Shown piece by piece: positions 53,611 through 63,092 of a stretch of 64,000 nucleotides of DNA. The DNA lies in assembly GCF_007725405.1 (NCBI RefSeq), contig NZ_CP042163.1, forward strand, positions 2,728,001 through 2,792,000, given 5' to 3'. The translations under genes were made by a program, and so were the position numbers. The notes under the pieces are model-generated. The model worked only from the letters and a program-made list of their open reading frames with translations. It did not search any database and was not told the DNA's origin. The stretch is from Shouchella miscanthi (lineage in GTDB: Bacteria; Bacillota; Bacilli; Bacillales; Bacillaceae_D). Position 1 is the stretch's first letter. Every line of letters starts with the position of its first letter.

Positions 53611-54648
53611 TTACGGATAAATAGGAAGCATCGTTAAACCTGTATGCTCATCCCATTCATTCATTAAATTCATATTTTGAATGGCTTGCCCTGCAGCGCC
53701 TTTGACAAGATTATCAATGACGGAAACAAGGATAACCCGGTTCGTACGCTCATCATAAGCGACACCAATATCACAATAATTACTCCCATACACATGTTTG
53801 GTCTGAGGAAAATCGCCAATGTCACGAATACGAATAAATGAATGTTGCTCATATGCTTGTTTCAGACAATCGTAGAGCTTCTTATTAGTGACACCTTCTA
53901 TTCCTGATGCATAAATGGTCGCCATAATGCCTCGCACCATCGGAACAAGGTGTGGCTGGAAGCTTACTTTCACTTCTTCGTTTGTAAATGATGTCAGCTC
54001 TTGTTCAATTTCAGGTGTATGCTTATGGGAAGCAACGCCGTAAATCTTAAAATTCTCATTCATTTCACTGAAATGCGTCATTTGTGTTGGGCTCTTCCCT
54101 GCTCCAGATGTGCCTGTCTTTGCATCAATGATAATGGATGTTGGATCAATCAATTCTGCTTGTAGTACAGGTCCCAGCGCTAGCAATATTGCAGTTGGAA
54201 AACACCCGGGGTTCGCAATGAGCTGTGCCGTTTGGATTGTCTCTTTATTCCATTCACTCAATCCATAAGACGCTTGTTTTATCAATGAAGCAGATGCAGC
54301 TTCTCGTTTGTACCAAGTTTCATAGATTGATTGTGAATGTAACCGCAAGTCCCCCGACAAATCAATGACCCGAATGCCTTGATCTAGTAGCCATTGACTC
54401 CACTTGCTTGACACTCCTGGTGGTGTCGCTAAAAAGACCGTGTCTACTTGACCACTCAGCTCTGATTCGACTAGTGGCCGAAGCTTATATGTATCGCCAT
54501 TACGTAAATGAGGATAGTGATTGGTTAACAGTACTCCTTCTTCACTAGATGTATAAAGATTAATGGAATTTATTTTTGGATGCTGGTTCAAAAAACGGAT
54601 TAACTCCACCCCTCCGTATCCACTAGCACCGATAATACCAACATTCAT
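53611..54648 (-). CDS. argC: N-acetyl-gamma-glutamyl-phosphate reductase
   Basis: NADPH-dependent reduction of acetylglutamyl phosphate, 345 aa. GASGYGGVELIRFL at 8-21 binds NADPH; NPGCFPTA holds the catalytic Cys. First gene of the operon. Confidence 0.96.
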   Translation of the reverse strand: MNVGIIGASGYGGVELIRFLNQHPKINSINLYTSSEEGVLLTNHYPHLRNGDTYKLRPLVESELSGQVDTVFLATPPGVSSKWSQWLLDQGIRVIDLSGDLRLHSQSIYETWYKREAASASLIKQASYGLSEWNKETIQTAQLIANPGCFPTAILLALGPVLQAELIDPTSIIIDAKTGTSGAGKSPTQMTHFSEMNENFKIYGVASHKHTPEIEQELTSFTNEEVKVSFQPHLVPMVRGIMATIYASGIEGVTNKKLYDCLKQAYEQHSFIRIRDIGDFPQTKHVYGSNYCDIGVAYDERTNRVILVSVIDNLVKGAAGQAIQNMNLMNEWDEHTGLTMLPIYP

Positions 54649-54686
54649 CGTCTCACTCCCGAATCATTTTCTTTTGATATTTACCT

Positions 54687-54715
54687 ATTATAAATATGAA
54701 TAAAAATAAATTCAA
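54687..54715 (-). promoter_or_regulatory. Arginine operon promoter with ARG box in the spacer
   Basis: Minus strand: TTGAAT (54715-54710), exactly 17-nt spacer, TATAAT (54692-54687). The spacer carries the AhrC/ArgR-type sequence TATGAATAAAAATAAATTCA (plus strand, 54695-54714), so arginine-bound AhrC would block RNA polymerase. A weaker AT-rich copy lies at about 54719-54740. Confidence 0.8.
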
Positions 54716-54859
54716 CTGTATTTTTATTTTATTTATACTCTTTTTTCATAAGTGGTAAACAGAATTGATTTAAACTGTAATGCTCTAAACACTTTCATTA
54801 CTTACTCAGGAACCACCTCTCGTATTTCCTTCTTATTGAGATTAAATCGTTTAAGCAAA

Positions 54860-54909
54860 ATAAAAAAAGCACGATCGGTAACCGCTCTAGTGCGATTGAC
54901 GATCATGCT
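54860..54909 (-). terminator. Terminator of ctaG-SCO
   Basis: A 10-bp stem with one G-U pair (54868-54877 with 54900-54909), large loop, minus-strand T run of seven. 32 bp after the stop of the SCO gene. Confidence 0.75.
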
Positions 54910-54941
54910 CTTCCATTAAAAACGCTGAGAAACGACTTGCA

Positions 54942-55538
54942 TTACTCATTTTCTGATACATATCTAATAATATCTTCTAGAATGTCAGCTTGGTTCATTT
55001 CAAGTCCATTGTACTTCCTTACAACCTGTCCCTCTTTATTGACTAAAAAGAAACTTGTGGAATGGATAATATCTTCTGGTGTATCACCATACGCATAAGG
55101 TACACGAAAGGCTTCATTTGAAAATGTTTCAAGTTCGTCGATGTCATACCCTGTAAGAAAATCCCAACTTCTAGAACCAACACCGATGTTTTCCGCATAT
55201 TGCCTTAGTTGCTCAGGTGTGTCTAAAATCGGATCAGCTGTGAAGGTAATAAACTGAAGAGGATAGCCCTCTGAAGCTAAATCTTGTTGCAATTGATTCA
55301 TATTTGGCATCATAGTCAAGCATACAGTTGTACAGTTTGTAAATGCGAAATTAGCAAGCCAATGCTCTCCTGCTACATCATCCGATCCAAATGCTTGCTC
55401 ATCCTGATTGGTAAACGTAAATTCTGGTACATGAATAGCAGCTTCTGTTAAATCGAATTCAGATGATTGGCCCATCCCATACATCCAACCGCATCCAGAT
55501 AATAAAAATAAGGTTATTATACTTATAATCGTTTTCAT
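54942..55538 (-). CDS. SCO1/SenC-family copper chaperone lipoprotein
   Basis: A 198-aa lipoprotein (LLSGC lipobox) of thioredoxin fold that inserts copper into the Cu-A centre of cytochrome c oxidase. Copper ligands are the CxxxC pair in NCTTVCLTM and the His in IIHSTSFF. ATG 55538 is preferred, leaving 5 nt from GGGTGG. It follows ctaG by about 18 bp, so the two oxidase-assembly genes are co-transcribed. YpmQ is the B. subtilis counterpart. Confidence 0.92.
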   Translation of the reverse strand: MKTIISIITLFLLSGCGWMYGMGQSSEFDLTEAAIHVPEFTFTNQDEQAFGSDDVAGEHWLANFAFTNCTTVCLTMMPNMNQLQQDLASEGYPLQFITFTADPILDTPEQLRQYAENIGVGSRSWDFLTGYDIDELETFSNEAFRVPYAYGDTPEDIIHSTSFFLVNKEGQVVRKYNGLEMNQADILEDIIRYVSENE

Positions 55539-55556
55539 CATAACCACCCTTCGTCT

Positions 55557-56444
55557 TTAGGATCGAGGAATATCGCTAATAGTTAATTCACCGTCTTGAA
55601 GCTTTTCTTTCTTTAACCATTGTTTAAAGACGTAACCAATTGAAATGCCATACACTATTTCTTGGAATACTTTCATTAGAACACCGGCCAATTGTTGATC
55701 TGTTCGTGCATCCAAAAATTGCAATGATTCAGGACTACCGAACGCTGTTAATAACGCTTCTGGACCTGTTCCACCGGGTAAACAATACGCCATCACATTT
55801 GCCCAAATGAGTGGATCCGTATATACAGCATACATTGCATTAGGTGCGAATATAATCAGTGCACAAGCTGGCGTAATTAATAACCCATTAGCAAAAATAT
55901 AAAAAATGCGTCGTAATTCTCGAAGCTTGTACGAACTTGGTACAGGCGCTAGAATAAACCACCACATTAAAGCTGCTGTAAGAAGCAATACCCATTGATA
56001 GAGGCTATGTAAAAATGGTGCTTGCATGAGCGTGTCAAACATGAGCGGAACATGATAAAATGAAAAAAGACCATTAAACAGAAGTAGCGCAGCAACGGGA
56101 TTCCATATGTAACGTAACGGTCGAAATGCCCATTTGCTTTTGAGAAAAGTTTCGTACCATTTTGTTGGAATACCGAGTATTAGCAAAGGCACCGCAACAA
56201 AATAGGCGAAGACCATTTGTAACATATGAATCGTCATCATGACGTGACCAAATACATAAAGTGGACTCCCCCAGCCTAAATAAAGCGCTAGCAAGCCGCT
56301 CATAAAAAAGAAACTCTTTTTAACAGAGCCTGTTTTTGTTTTTCGGATCAACCAACAATAAAAAATGGCAACTATCACAATGGATACAAGCAATTCCGGT
56401 GTCCATAATGCACGGAATCCTAAGCTTGAAGCAAACGTTTCCAT
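55557..56444 (-). CDS. ctaG: CtaG cytochrome c oxidase assembly protein (Bacillus type)
   Basis: A 295-aa membrane protein with about seven helices needed for active caa3 oxidase. It belongs to the Bacillus CtaG group, distinct from the Cox11 proteins also called CtaG. Motifs include HMLQMVFAYFVAVPLLILG and FYHVPLMFDTLM. ATG 56444 has AAGGAGG 6 nt upstream; the frame to 56489 is too long. Confidence 0.93.
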   Translation of the reverse strand: METFASSLGFRALWTPELLVSIVIVAIFYCWLIRKTKTGSVKKSFFFMSGLLALYLGWGSPLYVFGHVMMTIHMLQMVFAYFVAVPLLILGIPTKWYETFLKSKWAFRPLRYIWNPVAALLLFNGLFSFYHVPLMFDTLMQAPFLHSLYQWVLLLTAALMWWFILAPVPSSYKLRELRRIFYIFANGLLITPACALIIFAPNAMYAVYTDPLIWANVMAYCLPGGTGPEALLTAFGSPESLQFLDARTDQQLAGVLMKVFQEIVYGISIGYVFKQWLKKEKLQDGELTISDIPRS

Positions 56445-56561
56445 CTGCGTCCTCCTTCCAAGCAGGAACTTCTTATACGTACCTATCATAGCACATCGAG
56501 GTCTTATTCCATATGTGCATCCGTGTATTTTTTGTTACTAATTTAAATTAAAGGAGAACGT

Positions 56562-57374
56562 ATGTTACCAAGACATTTAATCGCACTAGACTTAGACGGC
56601 ACGCTACTACCAGGGAACCAGACTATTTCAACACGTACAAAAACAGCCTTATTAAGCGCTAAAAAGGCTGGACACCTCGTTGCTATCGCAACAGGACGGC
56701 CGTATCGCGCAAGTAAACGTTATTATCAAGAACTTAATTTAACAACACCCATTATTAATTTTAATGGAGCAAGCGTTCACCACCCACTGGATCAACATTA
56801 TCCTAAAACAAAGGCCACAATTGATTTGGAAACGAGCCGTCATCTTATTAAAACGTGTCAGCAAGTTGGCATTGAGAACATGATGGTTGAAATTGATGAT
56901 GCTTTTTATATGGCTAAAAATGAAGGGTTCTTCGCTAACTTCCTAACAGAAGGTATTGAGCCCATTGCATCTGGAACAGTAGACGACTTACTCACTGCTC
57001 CACCAACAGCAATTCTAGTTGAGCCCCTTGTAGATAAAACGTTGGAGCTACGGGCTGCATTAGAAGGTACCAAGAGCGAGACAACTTTGCAACGTTGGTG
57101 GAAAGGGCAAGTGCCGGTGTTAGAAATAGCCCCTAACCATGTCACCAAGGCTACTGCTTTACAAGAATTGGCTAACCACTATAATGTGTCAACTGAACAT
57201 ATTATCGCTTTTGGGGATGAAGAAAATGATTTAGAAATGATTCAATTTGCTGGACAAGGTGTTGCCATGGGTAACGCCATCCCTGAACTTAAGGAGATTG
57301 CCCACGCGATTACTGACACAAATGAAAAAGATGGGATTGCGAAATACATTGAACAAGCACTTCAACTGAGGTAA
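56562..57374 (+). CDS. HAD-superfamily (Cof type) phosphatase
   Basis: A 270-aa HAD IIB phosphatase. Catalytic DLDGT is at 10-14 (LIALDLDGTLL), Ser/Thr in IATGRPY, Lys near the end and GDEENDLEMI binding Mg2+. Likely acts on sugar phosphates or flavin/pyridoxal phosphates; substrate unknown. AAAGGAG before the ATG. The GNAT gene follows after 22 bp. Confidence 0.92.
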   Translation: MLPRHLIALDLDGTLLPGNQTISTRTKTALLSAKKAGHLVAIATGRPYRASKRYYQELNLTTPIINFNGASVHHPLDQHYPKTKATIDLETSRHLIKTCQQVGIENMMVEIDDAFYMAKNEGFFANFLTEGIEPIASGTVDDLLTAPPTAILVEPLVDKTLELRAALEGTKSETTLQRWWKGQVPVLEIAPNHVTKATALQELANHYNVSTEHIIAFGDEENDLEMIQFAGQGVAMGNAIPELKEIAHAITDTNEKDGIAKYIEQALQLR

Positions 57375-57396
57375 CTATTTCTGGGAGGGGACAATC

Positions 57397-57852
57397 ATGA
57401 TTGACATTGTTGAACTTTCAGCGGATACAACGGCTGAAACAAAAAGAGAGCTAACCTCTCTCTTTGAAAAACAACTGCATAACATTGCGGGGAAACAAGC
57501 CATTACGCAAATTGAAACGCTATTAAACGAAGCCCTACTTCCCCATTCTCAAACGTATTTCTTTATTGCACGCTATGAAGGAAATGCAGTTGCCTTTGCC
57601 TTCTTTAACACAATGACAAGTTTCCAAAAAGGCGGTCAATACATTTGGTTAAATGAAATTTATGTAGACGAAGCGTATCGGAACCAAGGTATTGCCAAAA
57701 AACTGTTGCTCCGCATTATTTACTGGGCAGAGAATCGAAAAATAAAAGGAATTGAATTGGAAACAGGATTACATAATGAAGCGACAAAAGCATTATACAA
57801 TTCACTTGGCTTTTATGACGTCGTTTCAAAACGATACTCTTTCCGTTTTTAA
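57397..57852 (+). CDS. GNAT-family N-acetyltransferase
   Basis: A 151-aa acetyltransferase. IYVDEAYRNQGIAKKLL carries the acetyl-CoA binding R/Q-x-x-G-x-A loop; ALYNSLGFYDV is the usual C-terminal strand-helix. Second gene of a unit with the HAD phosphatase, GGGAGGGG upstream. Acceptor unknown. Confidence 0.9.
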   Translation: MIDIVELSADTTAETKRELTSLFEKQLHNIAGKQAITQIETLLNEALLPHSQTYFFIARYEGNAVAFAFFNTMTSFQKGGQYIWLNEIYVDEAYRNQGIAKKLLLRIIYWAENRKIKGIELETGLHNEATKALYNSLGFYDVVSKRYSFRF

Positions 57853-57856
57853 CAAT

Positions 57857-57907
57857 AAGCTATGCGCCTATTTTCTTGAGAACTAGGCGTATAGCTTCTT
57901 TTTTTTT
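57857..57907 (+). terminator. Terminator of the HAD-GNAT unit
   Basis: A 14-bp stem (57857-57870 with 57884-57897), then CTTCTTTTTTTT. Confidence 0.88.
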
Positions 57908-57970
57908 ACGATTTTACATAGACTAAAGCAATCTCTTATTTAGTGCCTTCTGCAAAAGGAGTGTAAGAAC

Positions 57971-58576
57971 ATGTCTGCAATTCCTTGGCCGACAGAATTT
58001 CAAGAACTTTCAATCAAAATCACAAAGCGCACACTGCATCAGTTTATTAAAAAAATGATGGCACATGAATATGCTCTTTACTGGCGCTATGATTCAAGCT
58101 TTATCTATCTCATTATTGAGTTGGAAGACTTGGTTCATGAACTTCCTTTCATTCGCAATGATCAGTTTCTAACCCTAAAAGCAAAAAAGCTATATGTTTA
58201 TGATTCCATTCTTTCTGATGTGATTGAAGAACTCTTACAATCTGAAAAAGGAACAGGCGTCGTGAAAAGAATGACGGAAGGACCACAGTATGTAACAACA
58301 TACGAACATGGCGATATTGCCTCTACAGTTGAAATTGAAGGGAGTGAGCAAGGTATGGCGAATAAAAATGTACCGATGATTCAATATAAAGAGAACGGAA
58401 AATCCCTTGGTCCAAAAACAATGATTAATGTAATGAATTTAGAAATCAATTATATTTTAATGGAGCTGTTTGAAGCAATGGAAGAAAGCAACGAAGAAGC
58501 CATCGCTGAACACAAGCACCGTCTGAAAAAATTAGTAAACCGTCGCTCACAAGTAGAAAAACTTCTTAAACTTTAA
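57971..58576 (+). CDS. Hypothetical 201-aa protein
   Basis: Cytosolic, no membrane segment or known motif. Mixed alpha/beta first half; the C-terminus (about 155-201) is a long charged helix (LFEAMEESNEEAIAEHKHRL then RSQVEKLLKL), likely a coiled coil for oligomerisation. AAAAGGAGTG precedes the ATG. Monocistronic. Not recognised. Confidence 0.75.
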   Translation: MSAIPWPTEFQELSIKITKRTLHQFIKKMMAHEYALYWRYDSSFIYLIIELEDLVHELPFIRNDQFLTLKAKKLYVYDSILSDVIEELLQSEKGTGVVKRMTEGPQYVTTYEHGDIASTVEIEGSEQGMANKNVPMIQYKENGKSLGPKTMINVMNLEINYILMELFEAMEESNEEAIAEHKHRLKKLVNRRSQVEKLLKL

Positions 58577-58590
58577 TGCATTTTACCCTT

Positions 58591-58613
58591 AGCACATCAT
58601 GTGCTTTTTTTTT
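58591..58613 (+). terminator. Terminator after the 201-aa gene
   Basis: AGCACA-TCA-TGTGCT with a run of nine T. Confidence 0.8.
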
Positions 58614-58710
58614 GAGTTTACACCATTTACAGCAAATCATTGGCTAGGCTTTTTTTTCATCGCTAAAACAGGTAAAATAGAGAGATACTGTTTTATCATG
58701 AGGTGAAAAA

Positions 58711-59964
58711 TTGACGAACACCTATCGCCGGTTGCGTACTGAAATGGAACCGTTTCTAAAAGGAATGAACCGAAAGCTAAAATCATCTCGATACCTCTCC
58801 CCTAATCAGATTGAGACATTTGGGCTAGAGGTGAAATCAGAATTACAATCATATAAAGAAGACGAACAGTTACAAGGATTCTTTGTCATCATTGATTTTG
58901 TCTATGAACAAGCTCAACAAGACGGACAATGGTCTTCCCTTGAACGGAGGCTTAATCCTTTTTTTGATACAGTCGCTCATTATTTATATACAGCTTACTT
59001 TTCTAAATCAAAGAAACTAAAAGCACGCTTTGCAAAAATGTTAGGAACGTATGTGGTACAGGCTATGCAAGATGATGACGCCCCTTATGCTCGACTTTTT
59101 TCCGCATATATGAAGACTTTCTCAGCGGATCAAATTGACAAACTGGATCATTACTTTATTGGACAAGATATGAAAGATGCTTCACGCAGCTTTTGCATTG
59201 CGATTAGCTACTTCTATTTATACATCGGTAAAGAATCTCAAGCAATCACTTTAATGAAGCAAGCAAGCCCATTAACAGCAAGTGAAGCCGAGGCACATAT
59301 CGCATTATTAACACAGCGTGAACGATATGAGCAAGTGCTGCGTTGGTTTGATACCTTCTTTCCAAACAAATCCGACAAACTTGGCACGCTACAAGAGTAT
59401 TATGATCAGTCAACTTCCTTACATGACTCATCGTCAATTCAGTATGAAACATGGGATCGGTGGTTAAAAGCCCCTTCTTTTAAACGCTTTAAGACGCTAA
59501 TGAGTCATTATTCGGCTAAACAAAAGGAGTTAGTGCTCGATTATTTATTGCCACATCTAGAGGAACGGCTTTTTAATGAGGCCAATAAACTCGTTTATAT
59601 ACAAATGCTACTTGAAAAGGAAGACTTTGAACGAATTCAGCGCTATTTCCTTTTGCATGAAACCAACCCATTAGAGTTACATGAGCAGAAACAGCTGCTG
59701 TTGCAACGACTTGCTGAAGCGCGACCTGCACTTTCACTTCCTGTGTATCACCAGTTTATTATTCGTCTAGCAGAAAAACGCTCACGAAAATATTATGTTG
59801 AAGCAGCTGAATATGTTGACAAGCTCGCCTTTATTTATAAGCGGTTAAATGAACCAAATCGGTACAAGCAATTTAAGCAAACTTTACTGAAACGATATCA
59901 ATCGTATCGTGCGTTTATTGAGGAGTTGAAACGTCGTGAACCAAACATCAATATGGATTCATAG
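58711..59964 (+). CDS. Partner protein of the SNF2 helicase, helical repeats, unknown function
   Basis: A 417-aa, helix-rich protein with HEAT/TPR-like pairs (SYFYLYIGKESQAITLMKQA, then LLTQRERYEQVLRWF). In B. subtilis an SNF2 helicase (YwqA) neighbours a SWIM zinc-finger protein (YwqB). This protein lies in the same relation and may match its C-terminal part, yet has one Cys and no CxC...CxH, so SWIM is absent. TTG start after AGGTG. Overlaps the helicase by 29 bp. Confidence 0.7.
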   Translation: MTNTYRRLRTEMEPFLKGMNRKLKSSRYLSPNQIETFGLEVKSELQSYKEDEQLQGFFVIIDFVYEQAQQDGQWSSLERRLNPFFDTVAHYLYTAYFSKSKKLKARFAKMLGTYVVQAMQDDDAPYARLFSAYMKTFSADQIDKLDHYFIGQDMKDASRSFCIAISYFYLYIGKESQAITLMKQASPLTASEAEAHIALLTQRERYEQVLRWFDTFFPNKSDKLGTLQEYYDQSTSLHDSSSIQYETWDRWLKAPSFKRFKTLMSHYSAKQKELVLDYLLPHLEERLFNEANKLVYIQMLLEKEDFERIQRYFLLHETNPLELHEQKQLLLQRLAEARPALSLPVYHQFIIRLAEKRSRKYYVEAAEYVDKLAFIYKRLNEPNRYKQFKQTLLKRYQSYRAFIEELKRREPNINMDS

Positions 59965-62902
59965 TGGCTGGGTGGATCAGTCCTTTTTCATTTGGGCTGA
60001 ATCAAAAGGACAAACAACTCAAGGAAGAAGCGGGTTTATTTACCCTTTTCTCTATTCTCCTTTTGAATTAAAGCTCCGACTCTTTCAAACCGATCCGATT
60101 TCATTTTATGGCACATTCTTGACGTTATCAAGAGCCATCATTCATGTTCCTCTCGCTTCACGTGAGTTCCAATCTTATGTGGGCTCGACCATTATTTATC
60201 AATCGGCTGATTCATGGAAGACGCATTTTTTTCCTATAGAAGGCATTGAGCTGTCGCTACAAGAATTTGTTCAGTTTTATCCATTATTCCGTACTTGGAA
60301 ACATGATTTTCAATTAGCGGATGATTTTCACGTATGGCTTCGTTTTTTGGATGATGTGTACAGGCTTATTGAAGAAGGTTTTTTTGAACCAAATCAACAT
60401 GGTCAGTGGATACTAAAGGTGAAGGATAGCTGGTATACAAACTGGATGAACGCCATGCCAAAATCGACTTTTTCTATAGCAGCAACTCAAGAGGGGCAAC
60501 AATTTGCTCAACAAGAAGATGACGATTATGATTTAGCACGAAAAGCCATTATGGAAGCGATTATTGATGCCGCAATTCGCAGCATTGTACTTGAAGAAGA
60601 CGTTGCTCCTGTTTACGATCAATGGCAACAATCCGTAGATGAACCGATTCAGCCATTCTTGAAATCATTAAAGAATAGAGAAATAACACCGATGATGAAG
60701 CACTGGCACACGCATTCGTTTCAGCACCAACTCGGACTGAAACAGGAAGAACCATTTAAAACGGCAATTGTGTTAAATGAACCTCAAGACAATCAAAACT
60801 GGACCTTGTCTCTTGCTTTAATTGATCGAACGAATCAAGAACAACTTGTACCGGTGCAGCAGTTGTTAACGGGAGAACACCCATGGTTAACGAATCCAAT
60901 TCCGCAGTTAAAAAAAGATTTAACCTATGTACAAGATGCGTTTACAGTACTCTCGGGCTTAAATTTATCTTCACCTACTGTTCATGTTAGCAGTGATGAA
61001 GCGTATGAACTCTTTATGCAGCATGAACAGTTTGAGCAAGTGGGCATTACATTAATTGTTCCTAATCAATTAAAACAAACACCATCTATTCAAGTGAAGC
61101 TCAAAGATTTGCAACAAGAGACGTATAATAGCGTCGATCCACTATTAAATTGGCAAAGTTTATCGCGATTTGATTATTCTATTATGATCGGTTCTGAAGA
61201 AATGAGCCAAGCCGATTTTGAAGCCTATGTCAATGAGCAAAAATCGCTCCTGAATATTAATAACCAATGGCTCGTTTGGGATCCAAACCTTGCCGAACGA
61301 CTAAAGCAGTTCCTTGATAAACTACAACATCAGTATACGTACTTAGATGCATGGCGACTCGATCAGCAAGAAGAGTTTGATGAGCTAGAAGACATTGATG
61401 TATCCATTGAATGGTCGCAAAAAATACAGGAAAAGCTGCCTCATTTATATCGAAATGAGCCTAGCATTGTCTCTATTCCTTCTACATTAGAAGGAGATTT
61501 GCGCACCTATCAACAGCAAGGGTTCAGTTGGCTGGTTCATTTAAGACAAATTGGCTTTGGTGGCTGTCTTGCAGATGACATGGGGCTTGGAAAATCCATT
61601 CAGACGATCACGTATATTCTATATGTTCTCGAACAGCAAGAGGAAAAAAAGGAGCCATTTCTTCTTATTTGTCCCACCTCGTTACTTTATAACTGGGAAG
61701 CGGAATGTCAAAAGTTTGCTCCAGATTTAAATGTGTTTATTCATCATGGAAATGACCGTCTTCTAGAACAAGATAAGCGACTCTATGAGTACGATCTTAT
61801 TATTACGTCTTACACACTTGCATTACGTGATGAGAGCATGCTTCACGCTCATTATTGGAATGGCCTTATCCTTGATGAAGCGCAGCATATTAAAAATAAA
61901 GAAACAAAACAGCGTAAAGCGATTCGTAAACTGAACGCGACTCATCGAATTGCTTTAACGGGAACACCTATTGAGAATCGCTTAACGGAACTTTGGTCAT
62001 TGATGGATTTACTAAACCCTTCTCTACTTGGAACGTACAAACAGTTTTATTCAAACTATATTAAACCGATTGAAAAAGATCGAGACGAAGTTCGTCAGCA
62101 CCAACTAAGAACGGTTATCCAGCCATTTTTACTTAGACGTACGAAAGAAACAACAGAAGCAGAATTAAACTTGCCAGCCAAGCATGAACGATTAACACAC
62201 GTTCCTCTTTCTATTGAACAAATTAGCTTATACCAAGCGATTGTAAACGATATTGAAGATCAAATTCATACCGTTTCAACAATGGAACGTCGAGCGCTTA
62301 TATTGCGAACAATCACCCGGCTAAAGCAAGTTTGCAATCATCCAGCTCAGTTTCTAAAATCGTCCTTAGATGAACATACTTCTGGTAAATGGCAAGCCTT
62401 TCAATCATTGATACAAGACATCTATGAACGTGGTGAAAGCACCCTTATCTTCACACAATATAAAGAGATGGGTAAGCTGATTCGTACGTATCTAGAAGAA
62501 ACATACGATGCATCTACTTCTTTTCTTCATGGGGGATTAACAAAAAAACAGCGACTTGAAGCCGTTCAAACATTCCAAGAAAGTCAACAGCCTTCTTTCT
62601 TTGTTCTATCTTTAAAAGCAGGCGGCGTTGGCTTAAATTTAACAAAAGCTACAAATGTGATCCACTATGATCGTTGGTGGAACCCTGCAGTTGAAAACCA
62701 AGCAACTGATCGAGCATATCGTATTGGTCAAACCGATGATGTGCATGTCTACAAATTGTTAACAGAGGGTACAATCGAAGAAAAAATAGATCGGATGATA
62801 GTAGGTAAACAACATTTAGCCGACGGTATTTTAGCATCTTCTTCACAAGTAACAGAACTTAGTGATGATGAATTACTAGCGTTGCTACGGTTATCTTCTT
62901 AA
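59936..62902 (+). CDS. SNF2-family DNA-dependent ATPase/helicase
   Basis: A 988-aa SF2 protein with an N-terminal domain of about 530 residues, then the two RecA-like lobes. Walker A in CLADDMGLGKSIQT (about 540-553), DEAQ box (LILDEAQHIKN), ALTGTPIENRLTELW, and lobe 2 SLKAGGVGLNLTKATNVIHYDRWWNPAVE with QATDRAYRIGQT. It is related to RapA/YwqA-type ATPases that move on DNA or displace proteins. GTG start in the upstream gene's end, GGAG 10 nt before. Coupled translation suggests a complex with that protein. Confidence 0.92.
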   Translation: MNQTSIWIHSGWVDQSFFIWAESKGQTTQGRSGFIYPFLYSPFELKLRLFQTDPISFYGTFLTLSRAIIHVPLASREFQSYVGSTIIYQSADSWKTHFFPIEGIELSLQEFVQFYPLFRTWKHDFQLADDFHVWLRFLDDVYRLIEEGFFEPNQHGQWILKVKDSWYTNWMNAMPKSTFSIAATQEGQQFAQQEDDDYDLARKAIMEAIIDAAIRSIVLEEDVAPVYDQWQQSVDEPIQPFLKSLKNREITPMMKHWHTHSFQHQLGLKQEEPFKTAIVLNEPQDNQNWTLSLALIDRTNQEQLVPVQQLLTGEHPWLTNPIPQLKKDLTYVQDAFTVLSGLNLSSPTVHVSSDEAYELFMQHEQFEQVGITLIVPNQLKQTPSIQVKLKDLQQETYNSVDPLLNWQSLSRFDYSIMIGSEEMSQADFEAYVNEQKSLLNINNQWLVWDPNLAERLKQFLDKLQHQYTYLDAWRLDQQEEFDELEDIDVSIEWSQKIQEKLPHLYRNEPSIVSIPSTLEGDLRTYQQQGFSWLVHLRQIGFGGCLADDMGLGKSIQTITYILYVLEQQEEKKEPFLLICPTSLLYNWEAECQKFAPDLNVFIHHGNDRLLEQDKRLYEYDLIITSYTLALRDESMLHAHYWNGLILDEAQHIKNKETKQRKAIRKLNATHRIALTGTPIENRLTELWSLMDLLNPSLLGTYKQFYSNYIKPIEKDRDEVRQHQLRTVIQPFLLRRTKETTEAELNLPAKHERLTHVPLSIEQISLYQAIVNDIEDQIHTVSTMERRALILRTITRLKQVCNHPAQFLKSSLDEHTSGKWQAFQSLIQDIYERGESTLIFTQYKEMGKLIRTYLEETYDASTSFLHGGLTKKQRLEAVQTFQESQQPSFFVLSLKAGGVGLNLTKATNVIHYDRWWNPAVENQATDRAYRIGQTDDVHVYKLLTEGTIEEKIDRMIVGKQHLADGILASSSQVTELSDDELLALLRLSS

Positions 62903-62917
62903 AAAGGTGGTATGACT

Positions 62918-63064
62918 GTGAGAGAAGAATTTGAAATGTATTGGAAAGCAAAAAACAGAGAGCAAGGGGCTAAAGAAGAAACTCTCCCGCAAACACCTGC
63001 AGGCTCACCTGAATGGAAGGCGCTCAAAGAAGCCATTCAACAAAAGGCAAAAGGAAAAAGGTAG
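62918..63064 (+). CDS. 48-aa charged small protein
   Basis: GTG 62918 has AAGGTGG 7 nt upstream; the ATG at 62912 is a less well spaced option. Begins V-R-E-E-F-E-M-Y-W-K-A-K, holds P-Q-T-P-A-G-S-P-E-W-K, and ends basic (QQKAKGKR). Follows the SNF2 gene by 15 bp and precedes a terminator. Probably a helicase-operon accessory peptide; no family known to me. Confidence 0.55.
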   Translation: MREEFEMYWKAKNREQGAKEETLPQTPAGSPEWKALKEAIQQKAKGKR

Positions 63065-63092
63065 GCACTTCATCTGTGCACTACCTTTTTCT
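63055..63092. terminator. Terminator between the 48-aa gene and the lipoprotein gene
   Basis: AAAAAGGTAG-GCAC with complementary GTGC-CTACCTTTTT around a 7-nt loop; overlaps the stop of the small gene and serves converging genes. Confidence 0.75.
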
